Shown one piece after another: positions 38,640-47,387 of a stretch of DNA of 64,000 nt. Positions within the stretch are counted from its first letter, which is position 1; every line of letters begins with the position of its first letter. The position numbers and the translations under genes are program-made. The stretch covers positions 51,953 to 115,952 of the forward strand of contig PAPT01000024.1 in assembly GCA_002708995.1 (NCBI GenBank), read 5' to 3'. The stretch is from Geminicoccus sp. (GTDB taxonomy: Bacteria > Pseudomonadota > Alphaproteobacteria > UBA7985). The notes below the pieces were generated by a model, which was given only the letters and a program-made list of their open reading frames with translations, searched no databases and was not told the origin of the DNA.

Positions 38640-39560
38640 TCAGAGCTCGATGTAGAGCCCGCGGCCGGGCTGCGACCCGCCTTCGGGCGCCGCCGCAATC
38701 ACCCCTGCCGCCGCCTTGATGGCCGTGCAGGCGGCGCTGTCGAGGCCGCTGTCGTAGGCCTCCTGCGCGAACGACGTGGCGATATCGGCCCAGGCCTGCG
38801 CCTTCTCCGGCGTGTCGGAAAGCGCGGGCGACACCCGCAAGTCCAGCCGCCGTTCGTTGCGCGCAATGTGGAACATCACCTGCGCCGACACGCCGTCCTT
38901 GTCCATGCCGGCGATGGCGTAGACGGCTTCTGGGGTGGACAGCAGGAACCGCCTCCGCAGCAGCGGCGGGGTCAGCCACTGCCCCAGTCGCGTGGTCAGC
39001 AGCGCAACCATCACAGCTGAGAACACCAGCGCCTGGAACCACATCACACCGAACAGGCTGCGGTCGGTGCCGAGCAGCAGGTAGCCCACGCCGGATGCAA
39101 CCAGCGCAGCAAAAAGTACGAACAGCCAGCGCGTGCGGGAGCGGCCCGAGGCCAGCGCCACCAAAAGGTCACCCCTAGCCCCGTCCGAACCGTCATAGAG
39201 CGCGTTCTTGATCAGCCCGTGGTCGACCCTGCGCTGGCGGGCCCCGCCCTTGGACCACGATTTTACGATCTGCAGCGTGCCTTCTGGCCAGCCGACCTGT
39301 GTGGAGCGTAGCAGCGCTGTCCACTCGGTTCCCCGGGTCAGGAAGTAGGATCCGCCAAAGAGAATGATCAGCAGCCCGGGCGCCAGCAACACAGATACGA
39401 AATCGGGTGCCGGCCAGCCCTCGGGCCGGAAGAACAGCGCCCAGCCCAGCCCCAGCGCCGACAGTCCGAGGATCAGCGCCACCATCCATCGGGTGTGGCC
39501 CTCCTCCTTCGAGGTGGTCTCGTCAATCTCGTTGTCGTCGTCGAGGTGTGGATCGCTCAC
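38640..39560 (-). CDS. TPM-domain-like membrane protein
   Basis: About 306 residues, using a GTG at 39560 (VSDPHLDDDNEIDETT); the frame continues to a TTG at 39626 inside a terminator, which I reject. An acidic N-terminus precedes four hydrophobic segments near residues 27-45, 58-78, 144-165 and 173-195. The C-terminal 90 residues, with STPEAVYAIAGMDKDGVSAQ and FHIARNERRLDLRVSPALSD, recall the end of TPM-type proteins, which act in photosystem and membrane maintenance. The assignment is weak, and other parts have no recognisable domain. Neighbours trcR and hsp20 give little guidance. Confidence 0.6.
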   Translation of the reverse strand: MSDPHLDDDNEIDETTSKEEGHTRWMVALILGLSALGLGWALFFRPEGWPAPDFVSVLLAPGLLIILFGGSYFLTRGTEWTALLRSTQVGWPEGTLQIVKSWSKGGARQRRVDHGLIKNALYDGSDGARGDLLVALASGRSRTRWLFVLFAALVASGVGYLLLGTDRSLFGVMWFQALVFSAVMVALLTTRLGQWLTPPLLRRRFLLSTPEAVYAIAGMDKDGVSAQVMFHIARNERRLDLRVSPALSDTPEKAQAWADIATSFAQEAYDSGLDSAACTAIKAAAGVIAAAPEGGSQPGRGLYIEL

Positions 39561-39620
39561 CCGCAGGCCTGTCGCGTTGTTGTCGGGAACCGGCTTGGCT
39601 ACGCAGCCAAGCCTCAGACA

Positions 39621-39651
39621 TAACAAAGCCGGGTCGCCATGACGACCCGGC
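39621..39651 (-). terminator. Hairpin terminator after hsp20
   Basis: Plus-strand arms GCCGGGTCG (39628-39636) and CGACCCGGC (39643-39651) make a perfect 9-bp stem with a 6-base loop. On the minus strand, just past the hsp20 stop, it is followed by TTTGTT, a weak T run. Confidence 0.7.
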
Positions 39652-39690
39652 AGTTTCTCATCATAGGTGGGACAATGTGGGCTGCGCGGT

Positions 39691-40212
39691 TCAGGCCGCT
39701 TTGGTCTTGGCAGCCTTGGCCGTCGCGGCAGATCGGGCCGGGGTCTCCGCCTCGATCACCTTGGCGCCAGCGCTTTCGCCCGCGTCGATCTTGATCAGGC
39801 GGGGGCGCAGTGCCTCGGGCACTTCCCGCACCAGCTCGACGTGGAGCAGGCCGTTTTCCAGTTTCGCACCGGCAACGCGGATGTGCTCTGCCAGATGGAA
39901 GCGCCGCTCAAAGGCGCGCGTGGCGATGCCACGGTGCAGGTAGTGGGTGTTCGTGTCGTCGTCCGCCTTCTCGCCCCGCCGACCACGAACGGTCAGGGCC
40001 TGATCCTGAATTTCGATCTCGAGATCATCGAGGGTGAAGCCGGCCACCGCCATGGTGATGCGGTAGGCGTCGTCGGACTGACGCTCGATGTTGTAGGGCG
40101 GGTAGGTGTTCGCCGGGTTCGCATCCACGCGCGAGGCTGTCTCCAGCATCGAGGTCATGCGGTCAAAACCAACGGAAGAGCGGAAGAGGGGGGTAAGATC
40201 CAGTGTACGCAC
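39691..40212 (-). CDS. Small heat-shock protein (Hsp20/IbpA family)
   Basis: ATP-independent chaperone that holds unfolding proteins. GTG start at 40212, with AGGAGG five bases upstream, gives 173 residues and the standard opening VRTLDLTPLFRSSVGFDRM. The alpha-crystallin domain runs about residues 37-130: YNIERQSDDAYRITMAVAGF, the IQDQALTVRGRR strand, and the A-x-x-x-n-G-L motif in GAKLENGLLHVELVREVP. The C-terminus has the I-x-I-type RLIKIDAG and then an Ala/Lys-rich tail. Its leader folds as a ROSE-like thermometer, and a strong hairpin ends the unit. Confidence 0.92.
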   Translation of the reverse strand: MRTLDLTPLFRSSVGFDRMTSMLETASRVDANPANTYPPYNIERQSDDAYRITMAVAGFTLDDLEIEIQDQALTVRGRRGEKADDDTNTHYLHRGIATRAFERRFHLAEHIRVAGAKLENGLLHVELVREVPEALRPRLIKIDAGESAGAKVIEAETPARSAATAKAAKTKAA

Positions 40213-40273
40213 TGAGGCCTCCTTAAGCTTAAGCAAGGTATGAATGGCCGGGCTTCGCGACTGCGACAGCCCG
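40213..40273 (-). promoter_or_regulatory. ROSE-like RNA thermometer in hsp20 leader
   Basis: In the mRNA (minus strand) two stems precede the GTG. The upstream one pairs CGGGCT and TCGC with GCGA and AGCCCG (40249-40273, one bulged base, 4-base loop). The downstream one pairs CCUUGCU (40238-40232) with the ribosome site AGGAGG (40223-40218), leaving the G of UUGCU unpaired. A UUGCU strand opposing the Shine-Dalgarno with one bulged G is the defining feature of ROSE elements. Melting on heating would free the ribosome site. Confidence 0.75.
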
Positions 40274-40403
40274 TATCGGCGGAAGGTGGTCCTCAATTCG
40301 AGCGACCGGCCCGCTGACACCTAAGCAGATAAGGAGGGAAATTTGGGTTCGCAAGGGGCGGGATTGAAGAAAATCCACGCGCCCCTGCGAGCAGTTGGCT
40401 TGA

Positions 40404-40631
40404 TCAGACCTTGAGGCCGGACATGAAGCCGAATTTGTTGTTGAACTTGCCCACTTGGCCGCCGCTGTCGAGCATGCGCTGAACACCGGTCCAGGCTGGG
40501 TGCGACTTCGGATCGATGTCCAGACGCAGGGTGTCGCCGGGCGCACCGTAGGTGGAGCGCGTGGTGAACGTGCTGCCGTCGGTCATTACGACGGTGATCT
40601 CATGGTATTCTGGGTGAATATCCGCCTTCAT
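40404..40631 (-). CDS. rpmE: 50S ribosomal protein bL31, zinc-free form
   Basis: Seventy-five residues from the ATG at 40631 ([20 protein letters not shown]). The L31 features HPEYHEI, the Gly/Thr-rich strand, [12 protein letters not shown] and NNKFGF are all present. The CxxC pair that binds zinc in the other L31 class is missing, with no Cys in the protein, so this is the C-minus form that substitutes during zinc limitation in species having both. Whether a second rpmE exists elsewhere cannot be told here. Located immediately downstream of the MotB-like gene on the same strand. Confidence 0.92.
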   Translation of the reverse strand: MKADIHPEYHEITVVMTDGSTFTTRSTYGAPGDTLRLDIDPKSHPAWTGVQRMLDSGGQVGKFNNKFGFMSGLKV

Positions 40632-40682
40632 TGGGGCGACTCCCGTGGTCAAAGCGTCAACTTGGAAACGTGAGCACCGTGG

Positions 40683-42983
40683 TTAACGCGGTGCGAGGAT
40701 GAATTCAATACGTCTGTTGAGCTGGTCTGCTTCCAATTTAGCGAAACCCGTCAGCTCGGTGGCATCGACCAAGGGCGATGTTTCGCCGTAGGACGAGGCC
40801 AGCAGCTGGTTCGGCAGCAGCCCCTGCGTGGTGGTCAGCAGCGCCGCGCGCACGGCCTCGGCGCGCAGGAAGCCCAGCTGGATGTTGTTGCGGAAGCCCC
40901 CGGAGAAACCGGCGTTGACCGGCGTCTGGTCGGTGTGGCCTTCGATCCGGATGACCCAGTCCAGATCGGCGGGCAGGCGTCGCGCAAGCTCCACCAGATC
41001 CTCGGCGATCAGGGACAATTGCACGGTCGAGTCGTCGGCAATCTCGTAGGACCCGAGCTCGAACTGGATCTTCTCGCGGGAGATAAACCGCACCTGGGTC
41101 AGCTCCTCGTCGCCGACCGTACTGGTTTCCTCCTGCACCACGATGCCGTCCAGACCGGTCGCCGCGACTCGCGCGGCGAAGGCGAAGCTCGACTGCGCGC
41201 GGGAGAGGATGGCGTCGCGCTGCTCCAGTGCTGCGGTCAGCTCCTTCTCCAGCGCCAGCTGATCGGCGAGGGCGGCGGCCATGTCGAGGTTAGCGTCTTC
41301 GAGTGCCTGGCTCTGCGCGCGCGCCGTGGCGTTGCGCTCGATCAGGACAGTTTCAATCTTGGTCAGCTTCTGCCGCACGTCGAACAGCTGCGCGTTAAGG
41401 GTGTCGATCTCTGCCCGCGCGTCGCTAAGCTGGGCGCGGCTGACCGCCGTGCTGCTCTCCGCGGCTTCGAGTTGCGCCGTCAGCTGCTGGATCTGCAGAT
41501 CCTTGCTTTCGAGGCGGTCGTAGGAGGTGGCGATATCCAGTTCGGCGGAGGCCAGCGCGCTGGTCTGCTCGGCCAGCTGGGCGTCGAGGGCGGCAATCTG
41601 CTCGATCGCCTTTGCCAGCTCGGTCTGGTTGACCGTGCGCTGTTCGATCAGGTTCTGCAGATTGGCCTCACCGCGGGCGAGTTGCAGCAGCGCCTGATCC
41701 AGTTGCTCGGCCCGCAGGGCAAGCGCCTCGGAGCGGGCGTCGAGCGCGGCCTGCAGCGTCGCCTGCTGGTCCTCGGTCGCCTGCAGCGTCAGCACCAGCT
41801 CCGCGATCCGGGCTTCGTAGTTGTCGACCGTGTCGGCCAGCTCGCGGTCGCGCTCACCCAGCGTGGCGCGCAGGCTTTGGATTGCCTCTTCGAAGGACAG
41901 CACGGCGGCCTGCATGTCATTGACCCGCGTCTGCAGGTCGTTGCGGACGTCGGTCAGAACCTGAATTTCAGCCAGCTTGGCTTCGATTGTGAATTCGTTG
42001 ACGGCGATGGCCTCGTTGGCGGCGACAAGGTCGCGGCTGACCTCGGCGTTGCGCGCGCGCAGCTGAGCCATCTTGATCTGATCGTCGACCAGCTCCAGCT
42101 CGGCTTCAGAAAGACGGCTGCGGGCATCGATTAGCGTCCCGAGCAGGATGTTCAGCTCTGATTGCTTTTGCTCAGCCAGCGCGAACATGGCCTCCATCAG
42201 GTCTTGGGTCGTCTGCACCGTTGCTTTCAGCCGCGCTGCGCGGTCGGGCGCCACGGTTCCCAAATCGGTCTCGGGGTCGGTGGGGATACGCTCGGCAAGC
42301 CGGAGCAGCAGTTTGCGTTCGTCTTCGTCCGCAACAGAAGGCGCGAGGTTCTGGATGCTGGCGAGGAAGGCGTCACGCACCGAAACAAAGCGCTCCAGAT
42401 TGCGTTCCTGATTGAGGTCGGCCTCGGCGATGGTCTCTTCCATCGCTTCAGTCATATAGCCGTCTTCGCGCACCCGCTGGATCAGGGCGACGCGCTGGGC
42501 TTCGGCTGCGGCGAGCACTTCCTGCGCTAGCATCATGTCTTCAGCCATCTTGCTGTTTTCGGCGCGCAGCTGGCGGTTTTCCAGCTCTGCCTGCGCCAGC
42601 CGCTGCAGCAGCGTGCGTTCCTCGTCTCGCAGGTCGTCGACATTGCCCGACAGCGACTGCACCTCGTCCTGCGAGGCGGTGAGATTGTTGATCAGGTTGT
42701 TGCGCTCACCGCGCAGCGTCGCCAGCTCCAGCCGGATCGCGTCGAGCTCATTGCCCAGGCGCATGTTGCGCTCTTGCAGCTCGAACTTCTCGAACTCTAG
42801 CTGCTCGTTCTCGTTCTCCAGCGAGCGGATCTGGGTGACGTTGTCGTTGAGCTGGGTGGAGAGGAACTGCTGGGCGAAGATGAACACCACCAGCACGAAG
42901 ATCACCACCATGACCAGCGTGGTCAGGGCGTCGACGAAGCCCGGCCAAATATTAACCTGATTTCGGCGCGAGCGGCGTGCCAT
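40683..42983 (-). CDS. MotB/OmpA-like peptidoglycan-binding protein with long coiled coil
   Basis: Inner-membrane protein of 766 residues. A single N-terminal helix, NIWPGFVDALTTLVMVVIF (residues 11-30), contains Asp18 at the position of the proton-carrying Asp of MotB, ExbD and ZorB. Residues 40-620 are almost entirely heptad-type coiled coil rich in Leu, Glu and Gln. The C-terminal 140 residues form an OmpA-type peptidoglycan domain: IQFELGSYEIADDS, IRIEGHTDQTPV and NRRIEFILAPR. It starts on the base after the stop of the MotA-like gene. Together they should form a stator-like ion-driven complex spanning to the cell wall. Confidence 0.87.
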   Translation of the reverse strand: MARRSRRNQVNIWPGFVDALTTLVMVVIFVLVVFIFAQQFLSTQLNDNVTQIRSLENENEQLEFEKFELQERNMRLGNELDAIRLELATLRGERNNLINNLTASQDEVQSLSGNVDDLRDEERTLLQRLAQAELENRQLRAENSKMAEDMMLAQEVLAAAEAQRVALIQRVREDGYMTEAMEETIAEADLNQERNLERFVSVRDAFLASIQNLAPSVADEDERKLLLRLAERIPTDPETDLGTVAPDRAARLKATVQTTQDLMEAMFALAEQKQSELNILLGTLIDARSRLSEAELELVDDQIKMAQLRARNAEVSRDLVAANEAIAVNEFTIEAKLAEIQVLTDVRNDLQTRVNDMQAAVLSFEEAIQSLRATLGERDRELADTVDNYEARIAELVLTLQATEDQQATLQAALDARSEALALRAEQLDQALLQLARGEANLQNLIEQRTVNQTELAKAIEQIAALDAQLAEQTSALASAELDIATSYDRLESKDLQIQQLTAQLEAAESSTAVSRAQLSDARAEIDTLNAQLFDVRQKLTKIETVLIERNATARAQSQALEDANLDMAAALADQLALEKELTAALEQRDAILSRAQSSFAFAARVAATGLDGIVVQEETSTVGDEELTQVRFISREKIQFELGSYEIADDSTVQLSLIAEDLVELARRLPADLDWVIRIEGHTDQTPVNAGFSGGFRNNIQLGFLRAEAVRAALLTTTQGLLPNQLLASSYGETSPLVDATELTGFAKLEADQLNRRIEFILAPR

Positions 42984-44558
42984 TTACTGGCCCGACTTTT
43001 TGCCGGTCGTTGCCTTGCCGTTCGACGCTTTGCCGGCCGTCGCCTTCTCGGCGCTGGCCGCTGCCCTTTCCGTGGCAGCCTTCATCTCGGCGGCGGAGGC
43101 CGAGGCGGCTTCTGCCGCCTTGGCCGCTTCGGCCCGCAGGGCCCGCAGCTCGTCGCGGGCGCCGTCCATGCTGGTCAGTAGTTTACCCAGCTGGTCGCCG
43201 GTTTCACTGCCCGCGAGGAAGTCCTGCAGCCCGGCGAAGGCGCTTTCCGTCCGACGGGCGCTCTCACCCACTTCGCGGTTGAGGGTGGCAAGCTGTTCGT
43301 TCAGCCCCAGAATGGCGTCGCGCGATTTCAGCAATTGCTCGATATCGGCGGTCAGTTTGACCATCTCCCGCTGGGACTGTGCGGCCTGCTGAAAATACTG
43401 CTCAGAACGCGTGTTCCAGCTCTCCATGATCGCATTCAGGCGGGCGTTGGTGTCGTTGAGCATGTCCAGCGAGGCCAGCTTGCCATGCTCTTCGTGGCGC
43501 AGGTTTTGCTGATTGTCCTGCACCGCCACCAGCGCCTGCAGCGCGGTGATCAGCGCGTCGTGGTTGCGGGAAAGGCCGGCCTCGACCTGTTCGAGGCGGT
43601 GGCTGTTCGCTGCGATCGAGCTGTCGAGGCGTTCCATGCTCTCCAGCGTCGGCCCGGGGTTCTCCGGTGGAGCGCTTGCCGCGGTCAGCGCGGCGGTTAG
43701 GGCCGAGAGCTGGTCGCCGTCGATGCTCGGGCCAGCCGCACCTGTGCCCGCGCCTGCACTCGCGCCCGCGCGAACGCCAAAGCCCTGCGGGACCGTGGTC
43801 ACCGAGGCGTGCTGGTAGAGCCAGTTCTCCAGATCGTCGATGAAGCGCCCGTGGGCCCGCGACGACTGTTGCTCCATGAAACCGACGATGATGGTGCCCG
43901 CCAGCCCGAACAGGGAAGATGAGAACGCGATGCCCATACTGCCGATGGGGTTCTGCAGGCTCTGGATCATCTGCCGGAACAGGTCGCCGGTATCGCCCGA
44001 GGCCGAGCCCTCGTTGAGTTGGCCGATGGCGCGGCCAATGTCGCCGACTGTGAGCGTCAGACCCCAGAAGGTGCCGAACAGGCCGAGGAAAATCAGCAGC
44101 TGCAGCAGGTATTGGGAGAGGTCACGTCGCTCGTCGTTGCGCGCCTTGATGGCGTCCATCACGATGGCTAGGTTTTCAGCCGAAAAACCGCTGCGGAACG
44201 ACTTTCCCAGCATGATTGACTGCAAAGGAAACAGCAGTTGGGGCATGGCCCCATCAGACCCGGCCGCTTCCTCCGAGGCTGCATCGCCGCCCAGGTGCGT
44301 GCCATCGACCCAGCGCACCGCTCGGCTCAGGCTCACCACTTCCCAGATAATCAGCCCGGCCGAAACCGCTGCTACAACCAGAATGGCACCGTTGATCGCC
44401 GGCTGCGCGAGGAAGAAGTCGGTCAGGCGACTGGCTTGCGTGAAGGCGAGCAGGGCCACGAACACGAGCACGGTCAGGATTATGATCAACGGCAGGATCG
44501 GGCGCGTCAGCGCTCGGGTGTGATCGGTCGGGCGTTCTGGGGGCGTCTGATCAGTCAT
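42984..44558 (-). CDS. MotA/TolQ/ExbB-family proton channel protein with coiled-coil tail
   Basis: About 524 residues from the ATG at 44558 (MTDQTPPERPTDHTRA). Two hydrophobic helices at about residues 20-40 and 55-75 come first. The MotA/ExbB core follows, with LLQLLIFLGLFGTFWGLTLTVGDIGRAI near 165 and GSMGIAFSSSLFGLAGTIIVGFME near 222, where small residues and the Thr/Ser face line the ion path. From about residue 300 to the end the protein is predicted coiled coil, closing with an Ala/Lys-rich tail. Ion flow is inferred from homology. It is the upstream partner of the MotB-like gene. Confidence 0.87.
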   Translation of the reverse strand: MTDQTPPERPTDHTRALTRPILPLIIILTVLVFVALLAFTQASRLTDFFLAQPAINGAILVVAAVSAGLIIWEVVSLSRAVRWVDGTHLGGDAASEEAAGSDGAMPQLLFPLQSIMLGKSFRSGFSAENLAIVMDAIKARNDERRDLSQYLLQLLIFLGLFGTFWGLTLTVGDIGRAIGQLNEGSASGDTGDLFRQMIQSLQNPIGSMGIAFSSSLFGLAGTIIVGFMEQQSSRAHGRFIDDLENWLYQHASVTTVPQGFGVRAGASAGAGTGAAGPSIDGDQLSALTAALTAASAPPENPGPTLESMERLDSSIAANSHRLEQVEAGLSRNHDALITALQALVAVQDNQQNLRHEEHGKLASLDMLNDTNARLNAIMESWNTRSEQYFQQAAQSQREMVKLTADIEQLLKSRDAILGLNEQLATLNREVGESARRTESAFAGLQDFLAGSETGDQLGKLLTSMDGARDELRALRAEAAKAAEAASASAAEMKAATERAAASAEKATAGKASNGKATTGKKSGQ

Positions 44559-44695
44559 TCCATTCTGGTAACGCGCTCGCGGCGGTTTGGCACGTCCTTT
44601 ATGGGCGGGGTTGCATCTGTTGTTGCTGCCCAATTGGGCGAAGTCATGGCAGGGCGCTGGTTCGAGGGGCCCCGCATCGCCGCCGGTCGCTACGA

Positions 44696-44727
44696 AAAAG
44701 CCCCCCGGCGCGGGTGCTTCCGGGGGA
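44696..44727 (-). terminator. Rho-independent terminator after the OmpA-like gene
   Basis: On the minus strand CCCCCGG and CCGGGGG pair around an 11-base loop and are followed by GCTTTTT. It lies between the OmpA-like stop (44755) and the MotA-like start, so the motor pair has its own promoter. Confidence 0.8.
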
Positions 44728-44754
44728 CTGAAGAAACGGGTCCTAAGGGGCGGT

Positions 44755-46344
44755 CTAATCCGCCTTCAGCACCAGCGCGTTGGAAGGCTGGCTGCCGTTC
44801 GGGATCAGGGTGTCACGGCTGATCATGCCGCCATCCACTCCGGCCTCGGTCAGGGCGTGCAGGGCGCGCAACACGCGGCCTTTCACGACCCGCAGTGCTT
44901 CAGTTTCATCGCTAAGGTTGGTGTCGGCGTAGCCGACAACCTGAACCCGCATGCCGGCCGCGGCACATTCTTCGCCGAAGCTGCGGATCTGGGTGGCCTG
45001 TGCACTGGAGAAGCGGTTCGAGCCGTCATTGAATTGCACCAGAATGCCCTGGGCATCACAGCCGCCCGTGGCGCTGGCCGCCGGGGTTGCTGGTGCTGCG
45101 GGGACTTCCGGGACGGCGGGCATCACAGAAGCGCTGCTGCTGTCGGCGCTGGCGTCAGCGTTGGCTTGTGAGGCAGTCAGAGAGCGGTTGCCGGAGACAA
45201 AGACGGTGGAGTCACCGCCGCCACTGCTGCCCGTGGCTGACGCGTCACTGGTCGTCGAGGCGCTCGACGCGTCGGTCAGGTCGCGGCTGCTGCTGCTCAC
45301 CAGCGTGTTGGCATCGGCAGCACCGGCCACTTGCGGTGTGGTGGCGCCCGGGGTCGCGGTCTCTTCGGTAATTCGGCTGAATGACTGCACCGCGTCTTTG
45401 GTTTCATTCACCGGCGAGCCGATGTTTTCTCCGACGGGATCGGACGTGCCTTCCTGATTGGTCGGGAAGGGCTCGATTACGGTTTCACGCAGGGCGGCGG
45501 TTTGCTCTGCCGTGGCATCGGCTGGCAGCGCGCGATACTCCGGCGCGCCCGGACGGATCACCGGAACCGGACCGGCGTAGCGCTCGGCGATCGGGAAGGT
45601 GCCGAGCATGGCAATGTTGTTGGCGAGGCTGTCAACGCCGCTGCGGGCTGCGACGGCAACAGCATCCGCCTGCTCCGCGCCGACCGATGGGATCGGGCTG
45701 GGGTTCGACAGCCCGGCACCGGGCAGCTGGCTGGCATAGTCCGGGCCGACGATCGGCAGGTCGTTGCCATAGGAGACGAGGATTGAGCCGCCGTAGGCAT
45801 TCACAGTGGTCCCGGCGTTGCCGTAGCCACTGCGCAGGTTGGTCACCGGCCCCGAGGTCACGGGGACACCATTGACGATGGCTACAGCCGTCAGCCCAGT
45901 ATCCTGACCCGCCGGTGTGGTCAGCAGCGGCGATGCCGTCGCGATCGGCGTGACCGTGGTCACGGTCGTGGTCGAGCCACTGACGTCGGCGGGCAGGCTC
46001 CGAATCGACGTGGTGGTCGACGCTGTCGACGTGGGTCCGGATACACCCGTCAGCGTCACCGGCTCGCCTACGGCCTGCGCGGCGAGGATGGCGGCTTCTT
46101 CGGGGGTGAGGAAGGCGTAGCCCTGATCGGTGGTCGAGCCCCCGCTAAGCGTGTTCCGGGAGCTGAAGGCCGTCGCGCCAAAGACCGGCGCCGCGCCTTC
46201 CTGCAGCACACTGCTCGCCGGGGGTGCCAAAAGATCGGAGGCGGGAACGGTGCCGGGCTGAAAAAATTCCTGCGCCAGTGCGGGGCCGCTCAGCAGCGTG
46301 GACCCCAGGGCGATGCTGAGAATTAGGGCGCTCGGCTGGTTCAT
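44755..46344 (-). CDS. Secreted OmpA-domain protein
   Basis: About 529 residues from the ATG at 46344, chosen for its GAGGA six bases upstream. A signal peptide, MNQPSALILSIALGSTLLSG followed by PALA, is cleaved before QEFFQPG. The middle 350 residues are Ser/Thr/Ala-rich and low complexity, probably disordered and periplasmic or exposed. The last 105 residues are OmpA-like: ILVQFNDGSNRFSSAQATQI, VQVVGYADTNLSDETEALRV and GRVLRALHAL. The NxxLS and R positions that bind diaminopimelate are partly changed, since the usual D-x-x-G-x-x-x-x-N reads ADTNLSDE. Terminated before the motor genes. Confidence 0.78.
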   Translation of the reverse strand: MNQPSALILSIALGSTLLSGPALAQEFFQPGTVPASDLLAPPASSVLQEGAAPVFGATAFSSRNTLSGGSTTDQGYAFLTPEEAAILAAQAVGEPVTLTGVSGPTSTASTTTSIRSLPADVSGSTTTVTTVTPIATASPLLTTPAGQDTGLTAVAIVNGVPVTSGPVTNLRSGYGNAGTTVNAYGGSILVSYGNDLPIVGPDYASQLPGAGLSNPSPIPSVGAEQADAVAVAARSGVDSLANNIAMLGTFPIAERYAGPVPVIRPGAPEYRALPADATAEQTAALRETVIEPFPTNQEGTSDPVGENIGSPVNETKDAVQSFSRITEETATPGATTPQVAGAADANTLVSSSSRDLTDASSASTTSDASATGSSGGGDSTVFVSGNRSLTASQANADASADSSSASVMPAVPEVPAAPATPAASATGGCDAQGILVQFNDGSNRFSSAQATQIRSFGEECAAAGMRVQVVGYADTNLSDETEALRVVKGRVLRALHALTEAGVDGGMISRDTLIPNGSQPSNALVLKAD

Positions 46345-46559
46345 TCTGGTCCTCATCCTTCAATCGTTTGACGACTGGATCCAACTCCCACAGGGCGACT
46401 CGATGGTATCGCTTGTTTTCATGACAGCCACCAAAGCACGTCAATTCGTCGAAAATACGATAATGTTCAGACCGGTTATGACGAAAATCGACTGCGCCTT
46501 CAATACTTTCGCAGCCCGGTTTCGATCAAATCTGTTGGATTATCGCTGATTGTTGGCAA

Positions 46560-46584
46560 ATTTCGACTCTGGGTCGGTCGAAAT
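46560..46584 (-). terminator. Weak hairpin past suhB
   Basis: ATTTCGAC and GTCGAAAT pair (8 bp, 9-base loop) just after the suhB stop. The following minus-strand T run is only three bases. Possible terminator or end of an A/T-rich spacer that reaches to the OmpA-like gene. Confidence 0.4.
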
Positions 46585-46596
46585 AGATTATGCGTA

Positions 46597-47385
46597 CTAC
46601 TTCTGGCCGACCAGATCGAACAGCTGGTCGTATATCATTGGCGCAGCAGCGATTATCGATTTATCGGAAACGATTCGGGCTCCGCCGGCCATATCGGTGA
46701 CCCGTCCGCCGGCTTCGCTGACTATCAGACCGCCCGCGACTACGTCCCAGGCCGACAGTCCACGCTCCCAGAAGCCGTCGTAGCGTCCGGCGGCGACATA
46801 GGCGAGATCCAGCGCCGCCGAACCGGCTCGCCGAACCCCCGCACTGGCCCAGCTCACGCGCTCGACTGAGGCCACCACGCCGTCCTGGTGATCCCGACCC
46901 TTGAAGGGCAGGCCGGTGGCAAACAGGGCTTCGGACAAATCTTCGCGCCGGGTCACCCGCAGCGGGCGGCTGTTGAGGTAAGCACCCAGTCCGCGCTCGG
47001 CCCAGAACAGCTCGTCTTTCACCGGGTCAAAGATTACCCCAGCGACGATGCTGCCTGCCTGTTCCAGCGCGATCGAAATCGCCCAGTGTGGCAGGCCGTG
47101 TAAAAAGTTGGTGGTGCCGTCCAGCGGATCGCAGATCCAGCGGCCTTCGGGCTCTTCCGGACCGGTCTGACCGCTCTCCTCGCCAAAGAAAGCGAACTCT
47201 GGCCGGGCTTCGGTCAGAGTATCGCGGATGATGGCTTCCGCCCGGCGGTCGGCCTGACTGACGAAGTCGGCCGGTCCTTTGCGGGACACGGTCAGGTGTT
47301 CGACGTCGCCAAAGTCGCGGAGCAGCTGGCGGCCGGCCTTGTCGGCCGCCTTGACCATAACGTTGATGAGGGCTGAGCGCCGCAT
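46597..47385 (-). CDS. suhB: Inositol-1-monophosphatase family protein
   Basis: Magnesium-dependent phosphatase of 262 residues. The metal site is intact: GEESG (Glu), WICDPLDGTTNFLHG (two Asp and Gly-Thr), and SAWDVVAGGLIVSEAGG (last Asp and Ala-Gly). Bacterial SuhB homologues hydrolyse inositol or fructose phosphates, and E. coli SuhB also joins the rRNA antitermination complex. The start MRRSALINVMVKAADKAG lies 3 bases after the efp stop, so the two are co-transcribed, a common alphaproteobacterial order. Assignment to SuhB proper rather than another IMPase is likely but not certain. Confidence 0.9.
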   Translation of the reverse strand: MRRSALINVMVKAADKAGRQLLRDFGDVEHLTVSRKGPADFVSQADRRAEAIIRDTLTEARPEFAFFGEESGQTGPEEPEGRWICDPLDGTTNFLHGLPHWAISIALEQAGSIVAGVIFDPVKDELFWAERGLGAYLNSRPLRVTRREDLSEALFATGLPFKGRDHQDGVVASVERVSWASAGVRRAGSAALDLAYVAAGRYDGFWERGLSAWDVVAGGLIVSEAGGRVTDMAGGARIVSDKSIIAAAPMIYDQLFDLVGQK

Positions 47386-47387
47386 GC

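Noticed and set aside
40683..44558. Zorya-type antiphage system
   Set aside because: The MotA/MotB-like pair resembles ZorA and ZorB in layout, but no ZorC, ZorD or ZorE gene is adjacent; the neighbours are rpmE, hsp20 and an OmpA-like gene, so a core function is more likely.
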